A stretch of DNA of 64,000 nucleotides, taken from contig JAFDYQ010000003.1 of NCBI GenBank assembly GCA_018267365.1, positions 177,404 through 241,403 of the forward strand, written 5' to 3'. Both the position numbers and the translations under genes were made by a program. Positions 7,972 through 18,371 of this stretch are shown here, piece after piece. Source of the stretch: Bacteroidota bacterium. GTDB lineage: Bacteria; Bacteroidota; Bacteroidia; Chitinophagales; LD1. Positions within the stretch are counted from its first letter, which is position 1. Each line of letters opens with the position of its first letter. Under the pieces are notes generated by a model, which worked only from the letters and a program-made list of their open reading frames with translations, searched no databases and was not told where the DNA came from.

Positions 7972-9634
7972 TTGCTTTCAGTTTGCTATGGCGGCGACCA
8001 TAGAGGAAGTAGCAGATCAAGCCTATGACTAGCCAGATGAAGAAACGCTCCCAATTGGTAGCTCCTGACTCGGACAGCAGATAGGCACAGGCCAGCAGGC
8101 CCAGCAGCGGTATGAGTGATAGATGGTGCCTGAAAGCCTGTACAGCCAGGACTATCAATAGGATGAGAAACAGATAATGAGGCACTACAGTTCTGATATT
8201 GTCAAAGACCAAACCGTCCTGAAGTCCCAGGTACTCTACAAATACGGGACGGTACTGCACTATCCAGAAGGCCAGCGTAGCGATCAGCATCACGGGATAT
8301 ATGAAGCGGGAGTTGATATACGGCGTGCGAAACCTGGACTGAGGCCTGTCCGGCATACTATCCAGCATCATGACACCACCCGACACCAGGGCAAAGGCGA
8401 ACAATGTCCCTATGCTGGTGAGGTCTACCATCACGTCCATATTGACAAAAATAGCCGGGATGCCCACCACAAAACCCGTGAGGATAGTAGAGAAAGACGG
8501 AGTGCCAAACCGGGGATGTATGCGACTGAAAACGGGAGGCAGCAATCCATCACGGCTCATGCTCATCCATATGCGGGGCTGACCGACCTGAAATACCAGC
8601 AGCACGCTGGCTGTGGCTATGACGGCGCTCACCGCCACTATGCCTGCCATCCACGGCAGATGCACCTGACGGAATACGAATGCCAGTGGCTCGCCTACAT
8701 TCAGTGTCTGATAGCTCACCATCCCTGTCAGAACTAACGCGATGGCGACATAAATAATTGTACAGATGATCAGGGAGTAGATCATACCACGAGGCAGATC
8801 GCGCTGCGGATCCTTGCACTCCTCTGCTGTGGTCGAGATGGCATCAAACCCGATATAGGCAAAGAATACGGATGAAATACCTTTCAGCACGCCACCTGCT
8901 CCATTGGGCAGGAAGGGTATCCAGTTTTTAGGTGTCACATAGAAGGCTCCGGCAAAAATAACCAATGCGATCACGGCCAGCTTGATACCCACCATGACAT
9001 TGGCCGAGTTGCGGCTTTCCTTGATGCCGATGTATGTCACCCACGTGATCACCATCACTATAAATACGGCAGGAAGGTCGAATATGATAGGAATGCCGAA
9101 TAGAGTGGGAGCGCTGCTCATAGCTGCCAGCGCATCCGGAGTAGCTGCCCTGGCTGCAGTCATATAGCCCATAGTGAGCCAGGCAGGCACATGCACACCC
9201 ACACCGTCCAGAAAGGCAGTACAGTAATCGCTCCAGGATATGGCTACTACTATATTGCCGATGGCGTACTCCATGAGCAGGTCCCAGCCTATGATCCAGG
9301 CCACTATCTCACCAAAAGCTACGTAGGAGTAGGTGTATGCACTACCACTTACAGGCACGATGCTGGCAAACTCAGCATAGCACAACGCTGAGAAACCGCA
9401 GGCCACCGCCACAAACAAGAACAGCAATATGATACCTGGTCCGCCATCATAGCTGGCCTTGCCGATGGTGGAGAAGATACCTGCACCGACCACTGCGGCT
9501 ATACCCAGGGCAGTCAGGTCTCTGACACCCAGTGACCGACGCAGAGAGTGCCCTGCCTCGCCATCTCCATAGCCTTCCTCTGCATCTTTTACGACTTTGG
9601 CTACGGTTTTCTTTCTGAAAATATCCTTGAGCAT
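7964..9634 (-). CDS. APC-family amino-acid permease
   Basis: 556 residues with about 12-14 membrane helices. It resembles the YfnA/CAT (cationic amino-acid) branch of the amino acid-polyamine-organocation superfamily. TM1 has the hallmark GIAAVVGAGIFSTIG, and the conserved TM6/7 region ISSVFFAYIGFDAISTTAEE is present. After the last helix a short basic tail (YGRRHSKLKA) faces the cytoplasm. It shares an 8-base overlap with the NlpC/P60 gene, which could suggest uptake of amino acids freed from cell-wall peptides (inference). The exact substrate is not visible. Confidence 0.92.
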   Translation of the reverse strand: MLKDIFRKKTVAKVVKDAEEGYGDGEAGHSLRRSLGVRDLTALGIAAVVGAGIFSTIGKASYDGGPGIILLFLFVAVACGFSALCYAEFASIVPVSGSAYTYSYVAFGEIVAWIIGWDLLMEYAIGNIVVAISWSDYCTAFLDGVGVHVPAWLTMGYMTAARAATPDALAAMSSAPTLFGIPIIFDLPAVFIVMVITWVTYIGIKESRNSANVMVGIKLAVIALVIFAGAFYVTPKNWIPFLPNGAGGVLKGISSVFFAYIGFDAISTTAEECKDPQRDLPRGMIYSLIICTIIYVAIALVLTGMVSYQTLNVGEPLAFVFRQVHLPWMAGIVAVSAVIATASVLLVFQVGQPRIWMSMSRDGLLPPVFSRIHPRFGTPSFSTILTGFVVGIPAIFVNMDVMVDLTSIGTLFAFALVSGGVMMLDSMPDRPQSRFRTPYINSRFIYPVMLIATLAFWIVQYRPVFVEYLGLQDGLVFDNIRTVVPHYLFLILLIVLAVQAFRHHLSLIPLLGLLACAYLLSESGATNWERFFIWLVIGLICYFLYGRRHSKLKANA

Positions 9635-9786
9635 ACTTTATACGGCTAAAGATATAATAATTGGATAAAGTAGAGAGAGCCACGTGCGTGCGCCATTTTG
9701 GCACCGCATTTGCTAATTTGTGCCCAATCAACACTTTGTTTTTAATTTTTTCGATAAACGGTATCTTGCGACGTAAATAAACCGCT

Positions 9787-10194
9787 ATGAAGAAAACCCT
9801 GATCGCCCTGGCCATCATTATGGCATTCACATCCTGCAAAAGCCTCCAGCCTTTCCAGCTCAACTTTGGTAGCCAAGGTGGTTTTACCAATGTCGCTACA
9901 ACCTATACGCTGCAAGAGGATGGCAAACTTTATAAAAGCTCTTCTTCATTTCTAGGCAAAAAGGATCTGGCTACTGTCAGCAAGAAGGACCTGAAGGAAA
10001 TAGAAGCATTGATCACTAAAGTGAACTTTGCCGGCACCTCGGTCAATCAACCCGGCAATATGTCGAGCTTTCTGACCCTGACCCGCGATGGCAAGGCCTA
10101 CACTAATACCTGGGCTACGGGAAGCTCATCGGGAAATCCTGCTCTGGATGAGCTACTCACCAAATTGAATTCATTAGTCCCTAAACAACAATAA
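9787..10194 (+). CDS. Small hypothetical lipoprotein
   Basis: 135 residues with a lipoprotein signal: MKKTLIALAIIMAFTSCKS, lipobox Cys at 18. The mature part is a small alpha/beta domain (about 40-130) with the strand pairs TTYTLQEDGKLYKSSS and FLTLTRDGKAYTNTW. The family is not recognised; similar short FlgN/META-like lipoproteins are common in Bacteroidota. The peptidase gene starts 10 bases after its stop, so the two are likely co-transcribed. Confidence 0.8.
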   Translation: MKKTLIALAIIMAFTSCKSLQPFQLNFGSQGGFTNVATTYTLQEDGKLYKSSSSFLGKKDLATVSKKDLKEIEALITKVNFAGTSVNQPGNMSSFLTLTRDGKAYTNTWATGSSSGNPALDELLTKLNSLVPKQQ

Positions 10195-10204
10195 ACTCTG
10201 AATT

Positions 10205-13200
10205 ATGACCAAAACATTACTCTCGGTACTAGCTATCTCTACCGCGCTGAGTGTGAATGCCGCCGGCCCACCATCCGGCCCGCCAGCTCCACATCCTTTT
10301 AAAACTGTAGCTAAAAGATCAGGCAATCCCAGCATGAGTGGCCTCGGCTCTGTAGGACACATACAGCAAGCTGTAAATGCAATTAAGTTTAATGGCATCT
10401 CATATAAAAAGAGCAACTACGATCCTACTACTATCAAGGAGGTAAAATATGCTCCCGGCCAGAAGAATCCAATATTTGTGACGAGTGACCGGATCATCAA
10501 TATACCTCCCGGTGCGGGCCGTGACGAAGTGGCTGGTAGTGCGATACAGTTTCTGGAGCAGAATAAAGCGCTACTCATGCTGGCCGATCCGGCACATGAG
10601 CTGTCGGTCAAGGATATAGATCGTGATGCTATAGGATTTACCCATGTCAAGTTTTCTCAAACTTATAAAGGATACCCGCTGTTGGGCAAGGAGGTCATCG
10701 TTCACTTCACACCTCATGGCACCATAGTGAACGGTCGCTGGGCAGCCACACCATCTGTGGGTGCTCCTGCAGGACTGATAGGAGCGCAAACTGCTGTATC
10801 GCAGGCGGCAAATGTAGTAACCGAAGGAAAGGGACTGAAGACGATGAATCAATACACCCGAGACCTGCTGAAGTACAATGGCCCGACAGCTGAGCTCGTG
10901 GTATATACGAAGGACCGCCACAATGACAAGGAGCGCTGGGCATACAAAGTGACCCTCAGGACTGACTTCATCAATATGTATGATGTAATGGTAGATGCAC
11001 GGACCGGCGCGGTACTATACAGCAATAATATCAGCTGCACTGCAGGTCCCGCAGTGACCCATCTCAATGACCTGAATGGTGTCAATCAAACGGTGAATGT
11101 CTACCAACACAGCAATGGTACGTATTACATGATAGATGTGACCCGCAGTATGTTTAGCAGCGCTCAATCTCAGATGCCTGATAATCCGGTGGGCGCTATA
11201 TGGACCCTTGATGCCCAGGGCGCGGCCTCATCTAATATACAGGTAGCCCATGTCAGCACGAGCAATATCAACTCATGGCCCAACTCTCAGAATGCAACAT
11301 CTGCCTATGCCAATGGCGCGGCAGCCTATACCTACTATCAGTCTACTCACAACCGAAACTCTATAGACGGCAATGGAGGTACCATCATCTCGGTGATCAA
11401 TGTAAATGATGATCAGGGCCAGCCGATGGACAATGCCTTCTGGAATGGCCAGCTAATGGCCTACGGCAATGGAGATCAAGCCTTCAAACCACTGGCAGGC
11501 GGCCTGGATGTAGCGGGCCATGAGATGACGCACGGAGTGATACAAAGTACGGCCAACCTGGCCTATCAAGATCAATCCGGCGCACTGAATGAAAGCATGG
11601 CAGATGTTTTTGGTGCGATGATAGACCGTAACAACTGGACGATAGGAGAGCAGGTGTGCCTGCCGGGATTTTTCCCATCCAATGCGCTGCGTGATCTGTC
11701 CAACCCTCACAATGGCGCCTCTCAGGGCGGCAACGGTTGGCAGCCTGCTACCATGAGCGAATTTGTAAATACGACCAGTGACCACGGTGGCGTACATACT
11801 AATAGTGGTATCACTAATCATGCATTCTATTACTTTGCCACCGCAGTGACCAAGCAAAAGGCAGAGCTGGTCTACTACCGTGCGCTCAAAAACTACCTGA
11901 CGCAGAATTCAGAGTTTCTGGATGCCCGTCTGGCAGTGGTACAGGCAGCACAGGATCTCTATGGCTCTACGGAGGTGCAGGCTGCTAAAACGGCCTTTGA
12001 TAATGTAGAGATATATGACGGCACGAATACCAATCCTACTAATAATAACCCTGTGACGGGCACGGATTGGATCATGATGCAGAATAGCCCCGGCGGCTCT
12101 AATGCGCTGTATATGGTCAAGCCACAAAATCCGCAGGCCAGTGATTTCCATCCTCTGAATACCACATTTGCGCTCAATAACGTGTCTATCACAGATGATG
12201 GCTCATACGCGTTTTTTATAGGTACTGATCACAACCTCTACAGCATCACTGCAGACTACAATAATCCTGTACAAACCCAAATGACCAATACAGGAGATTG
12301 GGATAATGTGGCTGTAAGCCGTGATGGTAACAGGCTCGCCCTTGTCTCACAGTATCAGGATACAGCCATCTATATCTATGATGGCGTGAGCCAGCAGTTT
12401 ATGAAGTATCATTTGTACAATCCTACTTATTCGCAGGGCGTGGTCACAAACGGGCCGCTTTATGCAGATGCGCTGGATTGGGATCCGACGGGAGAGTTTG
12501 TGATCTATGACGAATTCAATCAGTTTAACAATACTTCCTCTACTACAAATATCAGCTACTGGGATGTAGGTGTGCTGGACGCCTGGGATATCAGCGCAGG
12601 TACTTTTGCCAATGGTCAGATCAGTAAGCTGGTGAATGACCTGCCGGATGGTATCAGTATAGGCAACCCAGTATTTTCTAAAAACCACAGCGATGTCGTA
12701 GCTTTTGACGTCAGTGATGGCACTACATTTGACATACAGGCGGCAAACCTGACCACGGGCGATATAGGAACGGTAGTGACAGGAAACTCTGTAGCTAATA
12801 TACCATCCTACAGCACTAATGACGATGCAATCACTTTCACTTCGGTCGATAATTCATCTGTTCCTCTTGTAGGTATAGAGCCGCTGGCATCAGACTTCAT
12901 CAATGGTGGTGGATCTATCACCTGGCTGGCCAATAATGCGGAGTATTCTGTTTGGTTCACTAAAGGTACAAGGGCTAATGCCCAGTGCGCAGGACTGTCT
13001 GCTGATATCACCGCTCAGGGACCTACTGACTATCCTCTGTCCAGTGTGGTACTCGATGCAGGCTCCGGCTATACCAGCTATGCGTGGAACACGGGCGCTA
13101 CGTCGCGCACGATCACAGTGACCACTGCCGGCACATATGTAGTCACCGTGACTACAGGTACAGGCTGTACGCTGACCACTGCACCACTCACTATAGGCTA

Positions 13201-13465
13201 CCCTACAGGTGTGATCAGCCCTGATCAGCATGCTATCAAAGTATATCCTGTGCCTAGCAGCGACAGAGTGATAGTGGAGATGGATGGTGCAGAATATGCG
13301 GCTGTCGATATCACCGACCTGACCGGCAGGCTGGTAGCGACGCAGCCGGTGTCAGGTATGCGTCAGTCGATAAACATATCTGCCCTGGAGACCGGCATCT
13401 ATATGCTCACGCTAAAGGATGCAAACAACAGTGCCAGGTACACTACCCGAATCATAAAGCAATAG
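10205..13465 (+). CDS. Secreted thermolysin-like (M4) metallopeptidase with T9SS tail
   Basis: 1086 residues. The order is: signal peptide (1-19); FTP/PepSY-type propeptide (about 60-280); M4 catalytic domain (about 285-620) with the zinc motif HEMTH (H439, E440, H443) and the third ligand E463 in NESMADVFG; a segment of WD40/TolB-like blades (about 630-930, with repeats such as AVSRDGNRLALVSQY); an Ig/PKD-like strand region (980-1010, YTSYAWNTGATSRTI); and a T9SS sorting domain (1020-1086). It would be a secreted or surface broad-specificity protease, activated by removal of the propeptide. The propeller between catalytic domain and sorting tail is an unusual architecture. Confidence 0.93.
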   Translation: MTKTLLSVLAISTALSVNAAGPPSGPPAPHPFKTVAKRSGNPSMSGLGSVGHIQQAVNAIKFNGISYKKSNYDPTTIKEVKYAPGQKNPIFVTSDRIINIPPGAGRDEVAGSAIQFLEQNKALLMLADPAHELSVKDIDRDAIGFTHVKFSQTYKGYPLLGKEVIVHFTPHGTIVNGRWAATPSVGAPAGLIGAQTAVSQAANVVTEGKGLKTMNQYTRDLLKYNGPTAELVVYTKDRHNDKERWAYKVTLRTDFINMYDVMVDARTGAVLYSNNISCTAGPAVTHLNDLNGVNQTVNVYQHSNGTYYMIDVTRSMFSSAQSQMPDNPVGAIWTLDAQGAASSNIQVAHVSTSNINSWPNSQNATSAYANGAAAYTYYQSTHNRNSIDGNGGTIISVINVNDDQGQPMDNAFWNGQLMAYGNGDQAFKPLAGGLDVAGHEMTHGVIQSTANLAYQDQSGALNESMADVFGAMIDRNNWTIGEQVCLPGFFPSNALRDLSNPHNGASQGGNGWQPATMSEFVNTTSDHGGVHTNSGITNHAFYYFATAVTKQKAELVYYRALKNYLTQNSEFLDARLAVVQAAQDLYGSTEVQAAKTAFDNVEIYDGTNTNPTNNNPVTGTDWIMMQNSPGGSNALYMVKPQNPQASDFHPLNTTFALNNVSITDDGSYAFFIGTDHNLYSITADYNNPVQTQMTNTGDWDNVAVSRDGNRLALVSQYQDTAIYIYDGVSQQFMKYHLYNPTYSQGVVTNGPLYADALDWDPTGEFVIYDEFNQFNNTSSTTNISYWDVGVLDAWDISAGTFANGQISKLVNDLPDGISIGNPVFSKNHSDVVAFDVSDGTTFDIQAANLTTGDIGTVVTGNSVANIPSYSTNDDAITFTSVDNSSVPLVGIEPLASDFINGGGSITWLANNAEYSVWFTKGTRANAQCAGLSADITAQGPTDYPLSSVVLDAGSGYTSYAWNTGATSRTITVTTAGTYVVTVTTGTGCTLTTAPLTIGYPTGVISPDQHAIKVYPVPSSDRVIVEMDGAEYAAVDITDLTGRLVATQPVSGMRQSINISALETGIYMLTLKDANNSARYTTRIIKQ

Positions 13466-13484
13466 AACTATCATAATAAGTGAA

Positions 13485-13517
13485 AGCGCCATCCGACCTC
13501 GGGTGGCGTTTGTTTTT
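13485..13517 (+). terminator. Rho-independent terminator
   Basis: The stem CGCCATCC / GGGTGGCG (one G-T pair) with loop GACCTC is followed by TTTGTTTTTT. It ends the M4 peptidase transcript and touches the stop codon of the convergent aroC. Confidence 0.85.
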
Positions 13518-14599
13518 TAGAGCTGACCCATGCGGGCGCGCAGCAAGTGGTCTGCCAGGACTATCGCGGCCATGGCTTCCACGATCGGTACGGCTCTGGG
13601 TGCTACGCAGGGATCATGCCTGCCTTTAGCATTCAGCACGACTTTCTCCCCGGCGCTGTTGACTGTCTCCTGATCCTGCATGATAGTGGCTACGGGCTTG
13701 AAGGCTACGTTGAAGTAAATATCCATGCCATTAGAGATACCGCCCTGTATTCCCCCGGAATGATTCGTCTTAGTCGTTATTTGTCCTCCGTCATCTTTTG
13801 TGAAAACATCATTATGCTCAGAACCTCTCAATCTGGTGCCGGCAAAGCCGCTACCATACTCAAAGCCCTTGACAGCATTGATGCTCAGCATGGCCTTGCC
13901 GAGGTCGGCGTGCAGTTTGTCAAATACCGGCTCACCCAGACCAGCGGGGCACCTACGTATCACGCAGCTCACAGTGCCGCCGAGAGTATCTCCCTGAGTG
14001 CGCACCTCCTGTATCAGGTCTATCATCTGCTGAGCGGTGTCAGGGTCAGGGCAACGGACAATATTGGTTTCTGTGAGGCTGAGATCGAGTGACTCATATG
14101 TTTTCCTGAGCGTTAGTGTGCCTACGGCAGAAACGTAGGCTTGTATCTCTATACCACTTTGCCGCAGCAGAAGTTTAGCTATCGCACCCGCAGCGACGCG
14201 GGCTGCGGTCTCTCTGGCAGATGATCTACCGCCTCCGCGGTGATCGCGTATGCCGTACTTTTGGATCCATGTATAGTCGGCATGCGAGGGCCTGTAGGCA
14301 TCCTGTAGCTGATCATAGTCTCCGGGTCTGGAGTCCTCATTTGGTATCAGGAGAGTGATAGGAGTGCCCAATGTTTTGCCCTCGTATATTCCGGACAAGA
14401 TGCGCACCCGGTCAGACTCTTTGCGCTGCGTGGTGATGGCAGATTGCCCCGGCCGTCTGCGATCCATCTCCGACTGGATAAAGGTCTCGTCTATGGCAAG
14501 CCCGGCAGGGCAGCCATCTATGACTGCACCTATTGCCGCTCCGTGAGATTCTCCGAAGGTAGTGATGCGAAATACCTGCCCGAAACTATTGCCCGCCAT
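13517..14599 (-). CDS. aroC: Chorismate synthase
   Basis: 360 residues, normal length. It makes chorismate from 5-enolpyruvylshikimate 3-phosphate with reduced FMN, the last shikimate-pathway step. All three family signatures can be read: [19 protein letters not shown] near the N-terminus, RRRPGQS followed by [20 protein letters not shown] in the middle, and the C-terminal [18 protein letters not shown]. The start is fixed by [20 protein letters not shown]. It is a single gene with no other aro genes nearby, divergent from hutI. Confidence 0.98.
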   Translation of the reverse strand: MAGNSFGQVFRITTFGESHGAAIGAVIDGCPAGLAIDETFIQSEMDRRRPGQSAITTQRKESDRVRILSGIYEGKTLGTPITLLIPNEDSRPGDYDQLQDAYRPSHADYTWIQKYGIRDHRGGGRSSARETAARVAAGAIAKLLLRQSGIEIQAYVSAVGTLTLRKTYESLDLSLTETNIVRCPDPDTAQQMIDLIQEVRTQGDTLGGTVSCVIRRCPAGLGEPVFDKLHADLGKAMLSINAVKGFEYGSGFAGTRLRGSEHNDVFTKDDGGQITTKTNHSGGIQGGISNGMDIYFNVAFKPVATIMQDQETVNSAGEKVVLNAKGRHDPCVAPRAVPIVEAMAAIVLADHLLRARMGQL

Positions 14600-14684
14600 G
14601 GCTCAAAAGTAGATAATCAAAAGCATACTTTCTCTTGTGCGGACTATAGGGTTTAATCGTAAATTGCCAGCAGAATCAAAAGGT

Positions 14685-15905
14685 ATGTCAATACTCATCA
14701 CCAACATAAAAGGCCTGGTGCAGGCGCGGCGAGAGGCAGTCAGAACGGTAAGGGGCAACTCTATGAAGGACCTGCCGACAATAGAAAATGCCTACCTGCT
14801 ACTGGAGAATGGCCTGGTGCATTCCTTTGGGCCTATGGCGGAAAGCCCTGAGAGAGCGGATGAGATGATCGATGCCTCAGGACGCTATGTGCTGCCGTGC
14901 TGGTGCGACCCACATACACACATTGTATATGCCGGTAGCAGAGAGGGAGAATTTGTAGATAAGATAAATGGCCTTACCTACGAGGAGATAGCCAAAAGGG
15001 GAGGTGGGATCGTCAACTCAGCCAAGAGGTTGGAAAAGGCTGAAGAGGAGGAACTGGTAGAATCAGCCCTGGGTAGGCTGGCAGAGATGGAGGCTTTTGG
15101 TACGGGAGCGGTGGAGATCAAAAGCGGATATGGCCTCTCATACGACGGCGAGATCAAAATGCTGAGAGTGATCCGCAAGCTGAAAGAGAGATCGCGGCTG
15201 ACACTCAAGGCTACATTTCTGGGGGCTCATGCCTACCCACCACAATACAAAGAAGATCATGAAGGGTACATCCGCCTGATGATAGAGAAAATGCTGCCCA
15301 CAATAGCTGATGGGGGATTGGCTGATTATATCGATGTCTTTTGTGATCGGGGATTTTTTTCGGCTGATGAGACTGCGCGAATACTGGAAGCTGGCGCACG
15401 ATATGGCCTCAGGCCCAAGATACATGCGAATGAGCTGGACTACTCCGGCGGCATAGAGACCGGCGTGAAATATGGCGCACTCTCTGTAGACCACCTCGAG
15501 TACACAGGGGAGGAGCAGATACAGGCACTGCTGCAGTCAGAGACCATGCCTACGCTGCTGCCATCTACAGCGTTCTTTTTGGGCCTGCATGAGCCGCCGG
15601 CCAGACGTATGATAGACAGTGGCCTGCCGGTAGCGTTGGCCACAGATTACAATCCGGGGTCCTCGCCCTCCGGCAATATGCAGTTTATACTGTCACTGGC
15701 CTGTATCAAACTCAAAATGCTCCCCGAGGAGGCTGTCAATGCAGCTACTATCAATGCTGCCTATGCTATGGGTGTAGAGGACAAGATGGGGACTATCGCT
15801 CCAGGCAAAAAAGCCAGTGTCATGATCACCAGGCCTATGCCTTCACTTACATTTATGCCTTACTCCTTTGCCAATAATATGGTGGAGCGCGTGATCATTT
15901 CGTGA
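14685..15905 (+). CDS. hutI: Imidazolonepropionase
   Basis: 406 residues. It hydrolyses 4-imidazolone-5-propanoate to N-formimino-glutamate in histidine breakdown. Amidohydrolase metal-site motifs are visible: DPHTHIVYAG, GAHAYPP, KIHANELD, SVDHLEYTG and the catalytic-Asp region ALATDYNPGSSPS. An upstream in-frame ATG at 14637 would add 16 residues unlike the family, so I use ATG 14685 (MSILITNIKGLVQ). hutH, hutU and hutG are not nearby. Its stop is 2 bases from that of the next, convergent gene. Confidence 0.95.
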   Translation: MSILITNIKGLVQARREAVRTVRGNSMKDLPTIENAYLLLENGLVHSFGPMAESPERADEMIDASGRYVLPCWCDPHTHIVYAGSREGEFVDKINGLTYEEIAKRGGGIVNSAKRLEKAEEEELVESALGRLAEMEAFGTGAVEIKSGYGLSYDGEIKMLRVIRKLKERSRLTLKATFLGAHAYPPQYKEDHEGYIRLMIEKMLPTIADGGLADYIDVFCDRGFFSADETARILEAGARYGLRPKIHANELDYSGGIETGVKYGALSVDHLEYTGEEQIQALLQSETMPTLLPSTAFFLGLHEPPARRMIDSGLPVALATDYNPGSSPSGNMQFILSLACIKLKMLPEEAVNAATINAAYAMGVEDKMGTIAPGKKASVMITRPMPSLTFMPYSFANNMVERVIIS

Positions 15906-15907
15906 TG

Positions 15908-18181
15908 TTACTCGGCTGAGCGCACTATCTTATTCTGATAGGTGATACCACTCTGCTGATCTTTGAGCCTCAGCATGTAGATCCCCGCAGGCAGCGCATG
16001 CATATCTATGGTACTACTAGTGCTGACGGCCTGCTCCAGGTACAGCTGCCCTGTAGAATTATACACCTCGGCCTGATATGAATGATCGCCGTCCGGCAGG
16101 TCAAATCTCACTACACCGGCTGTAGGATTTGGGTAGGCCCGGATGGATGACACATGCATATCGTCTATACCTGTGGCTATCTGAGAGGAGTGCCGCATGA
16201 GCAGCCTGATCATGGGTGATCCCTGCGTCTGTACTCCTGTAGGCAGCCACACGCCATTTGAGTAAACGAACATGTGCCTGAAGCCTTTGGTGCTATTGCG
16301 ATCATAGCCTATCTGGAGGGTGCGTGTATCAGTCTGAGACCATCCAAAGTAAAAGTGAGTACCCACTGCCAGTGGTGAAATGCGATAGGTGGCATAGCCA
16401 CTGACTGAATCTACGTATAGAGGTATCTGATTGTTTGAGGTATAGCGCGGTGTATCATCTGCCTGAGGCCGATTGATAGTGATACTGTCCCACAGATTGT
16501 AAACGAAGACCAGGTCGTGTACATCAGACTCAGTATTGGTAAACAGGACCTGAAAGCCAACTATGGTGTCGGGATGATGCAGTTTAAACTCATATCCAAA
16601 TTTCTTCAGATAGAGGTTGCGCAGGCCGTAGGCCATTTCTGCCGTGCCGTCATCATAGGCCAGCACATTGCATAATGTCTGGGTGGCACTGATCGTATCA
16701 TTATCCCGTAGTGCATTGGGCACATTGATCGTAGCTCTGGATGATATGACAGTACTATCCGGTCCGGGTGCGAGGCTATAGTCTGCAGATGGGAATAGCT
16801 CAATCGTATTCTCCAGCGTAGCATTGAAAGAACTCGTGGTGCTGTATGCCGGGCCAGCAGTAGGATAAAGCTCCGTGGCTACTATGGAATAAGCAGTAGC
16901 GGGCGGATTATTTATGGCCTGATCAGGGTTGAGATTTGCCACATTCAGGATGATGGAGTCCGCCCTGTCTGTACTATCTGTGTACTGCCAGGCCGGCATT
17001 TCGGTATAGTCTTTCAGTATGGATGGGAATGGATACTGGAAAGTGATATCATTTATAGAAGTGTCTGTGACTGTTCTGTTCTTGCCTAACCTCACATAGT
17101 CTATGTGCCAGTGGTCATTCATACCTGTAGTAGAAGCATTGTTGAGAAACCTGAACTGGAAGCCTTTGAACATATACTGCTGCGTAGGCAGTATAGTAGT
17201 CGGGATACGGATCATGACCTGGTGAAAAGTATCAGGCGAAGGCGGCGCTATCTGAAAACCCGGTATGCCCCACACCTGATCCCAGGTGCTGGTATAGTTA
17301 TTTAAGAACTGGAGCTTTAGCGAGTCATAGAGATTTGGCCAATCTCCAAAGCCACGCGGTTCGTAAAAGAAACTCAGGTAGACGGAGTCTGCGTCCTGCA
17401 ATCCGCCGAGATCCAGAGGCTTGGAGGTCAGGGTGTCAGCAGATCCATATATGGCCTGAGTAGTGAGGTTGTATGGACGGCCTCTTTCGTTGAGCCCGTC
17501 GAGGGTAGCTACTCCGATGGATGGCGGCAGATACGGGAAGTCATAATTTTGCGTAGCATAGTTGTCCAGCCATTTGGCAGATGCCGGCATGCGTGACCGG
17601 AATAGCATGGGGGCATAGACCATCAATGTATCAGGTGCCGTGGCATCCAGCACCGGATGCAGCGCTGCCCCCGAGGTAGAGTCAAAGGTGTAGTGATACC
17701 ATAGCGGATAGAGCGTGATAGAGTCTGCCAGCTGGTCAAAGCACTCTGTACCCACCTGCGGATAGTAGTGAAATACGATGCCCTGTGTAGGCTGTGAGTC
17801 TACGCGCTGCAGCGTCAGGTCGAAGGAGTAGGTATAAGACTGGACCATGCTCAGTCGTATCGTATCAGTATTCACATGTTTCGCCGTATCACAGTCGCCA
17901 TAGGCGCGGTAGATGGTATCGTAGACGTATTGGTCATAGTGAAACGGCTTGAGTGTGTTGGTAGAAAAGTCGTCCACAAAAGGCAGGCTGAGCGTATCAG
18001 TCTCTATGAGCTGTGTGCCATGCTGCACCACCACATATCGCTGCTGCGCTCCGCCCATGGTGGGGTATGCAGGATAGGTATGATACAGGCGCGGGTTAGA
18101 CGGCAGGGGGCTCAGCTCCTCTACCTGCGCCGTAGCCAGCAGGAGGGAGACCGTACATAGGATAGTAAAGAAAAACTTCAT
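15908..18181 (-). CDS. Large type IX-secreted protein
   Basis: 757 residues from the ATG at 18181, which gives a clean signal peptide (KFFFTILCTVSLLLATAQ); an ATG at 18205 adds only eight polar residues. The body is beta-rich with two probable jelly-roll or concanavalin-like domains (PLDLGGLQDADSVYLSFFYE near 270-290 and MNDHWHIDYVRLGKN near 365-385). This pattern recurs in Bacteroidota exported proteins of unknown role. Residues ~690-757 are a T9SS sorting domain (IRAYPNPTAGVVRFDLP, LPAGIYMLRL). No enzymatic motif was found. Confidence 0.88.
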   Translation of the reverse strand: MKFFFTILCTVSLLLATAQVEELSPLPSNPRLYHTYPAYPTMGGAQQRYVVVQHGTQLIETDTLSLPFVDDFSTNTLKPFHYDQYVYDTIYRAYGDCDTAKHVNTDTIRLSMVQSYTYSFDLTLQRVDSQPTQGIVFHYYPQVGTECFDQLADSITLYPLWYHYTFDSTSGAALHPVLDATAPDTLMVYAPMLFRSRMPASAKWLDNYATQNYDFPYLPPSIGVATLDGLNERGRPYNLTTQAIYGSADTLTSKPLDLGGLQDADSVYLSFFYEPRGFGDWPNLYDSLKLQFLNNYTSTWDQVWGIPGFQIAPPSPDTFHQVMIRIPTTILPTQQYMFKGFQFRFLNNASTTGMNDHWHIDYVRLGKNRTVTDTSINDITFQYPFPSILKDYTEMPAWQYTDSTDRADSIILNVANLNPDQAINNPPATAYSIVATELYPTAGPAYSTTSSFNATLENTIELFPSADYSLAPGPDSTVISSRATINVPNALRDNDTISATQTLCNVLAYDDGTAEMAYGLRNLYLKKFGYEFKLHHPDTIVGFQVLFTNTESDVHDLVFVYNLWDSITINRPQADDTPRYTSNNQIPLYVDSVSGYATYRISPLAVGTHFYFGWSQTDTRTLQIGYDRNSTKGFRHMFVYSNGVWLPTGVQTQGSPMIRLLMRHSSQIATGIDDMHVSSIRAYPNPTAGVVRFDLPDGDHSYQAEVYNSTGQLYLEQAVSTSSTIDMHALPAGIYMLRLKDQQSGITYQNKIVRSAE

Positions 18182-18371
18182 TTTTCCGGTGGTATTAGAC
18201 AGCATAACGAACGGCCAAGATAATTATTATTGGCGGGAGTCTGGTGGGAGAGGCGAGCTGCGGATCGTGGGTGGGTAGATAGATTTTTAACAGTTTTATG
18301 TGATTAAGTTCGGACCGGGTTAGGTGCATACCGCTATCATTGTCGTACATTTGTTAAAAGTATTGTAACCA

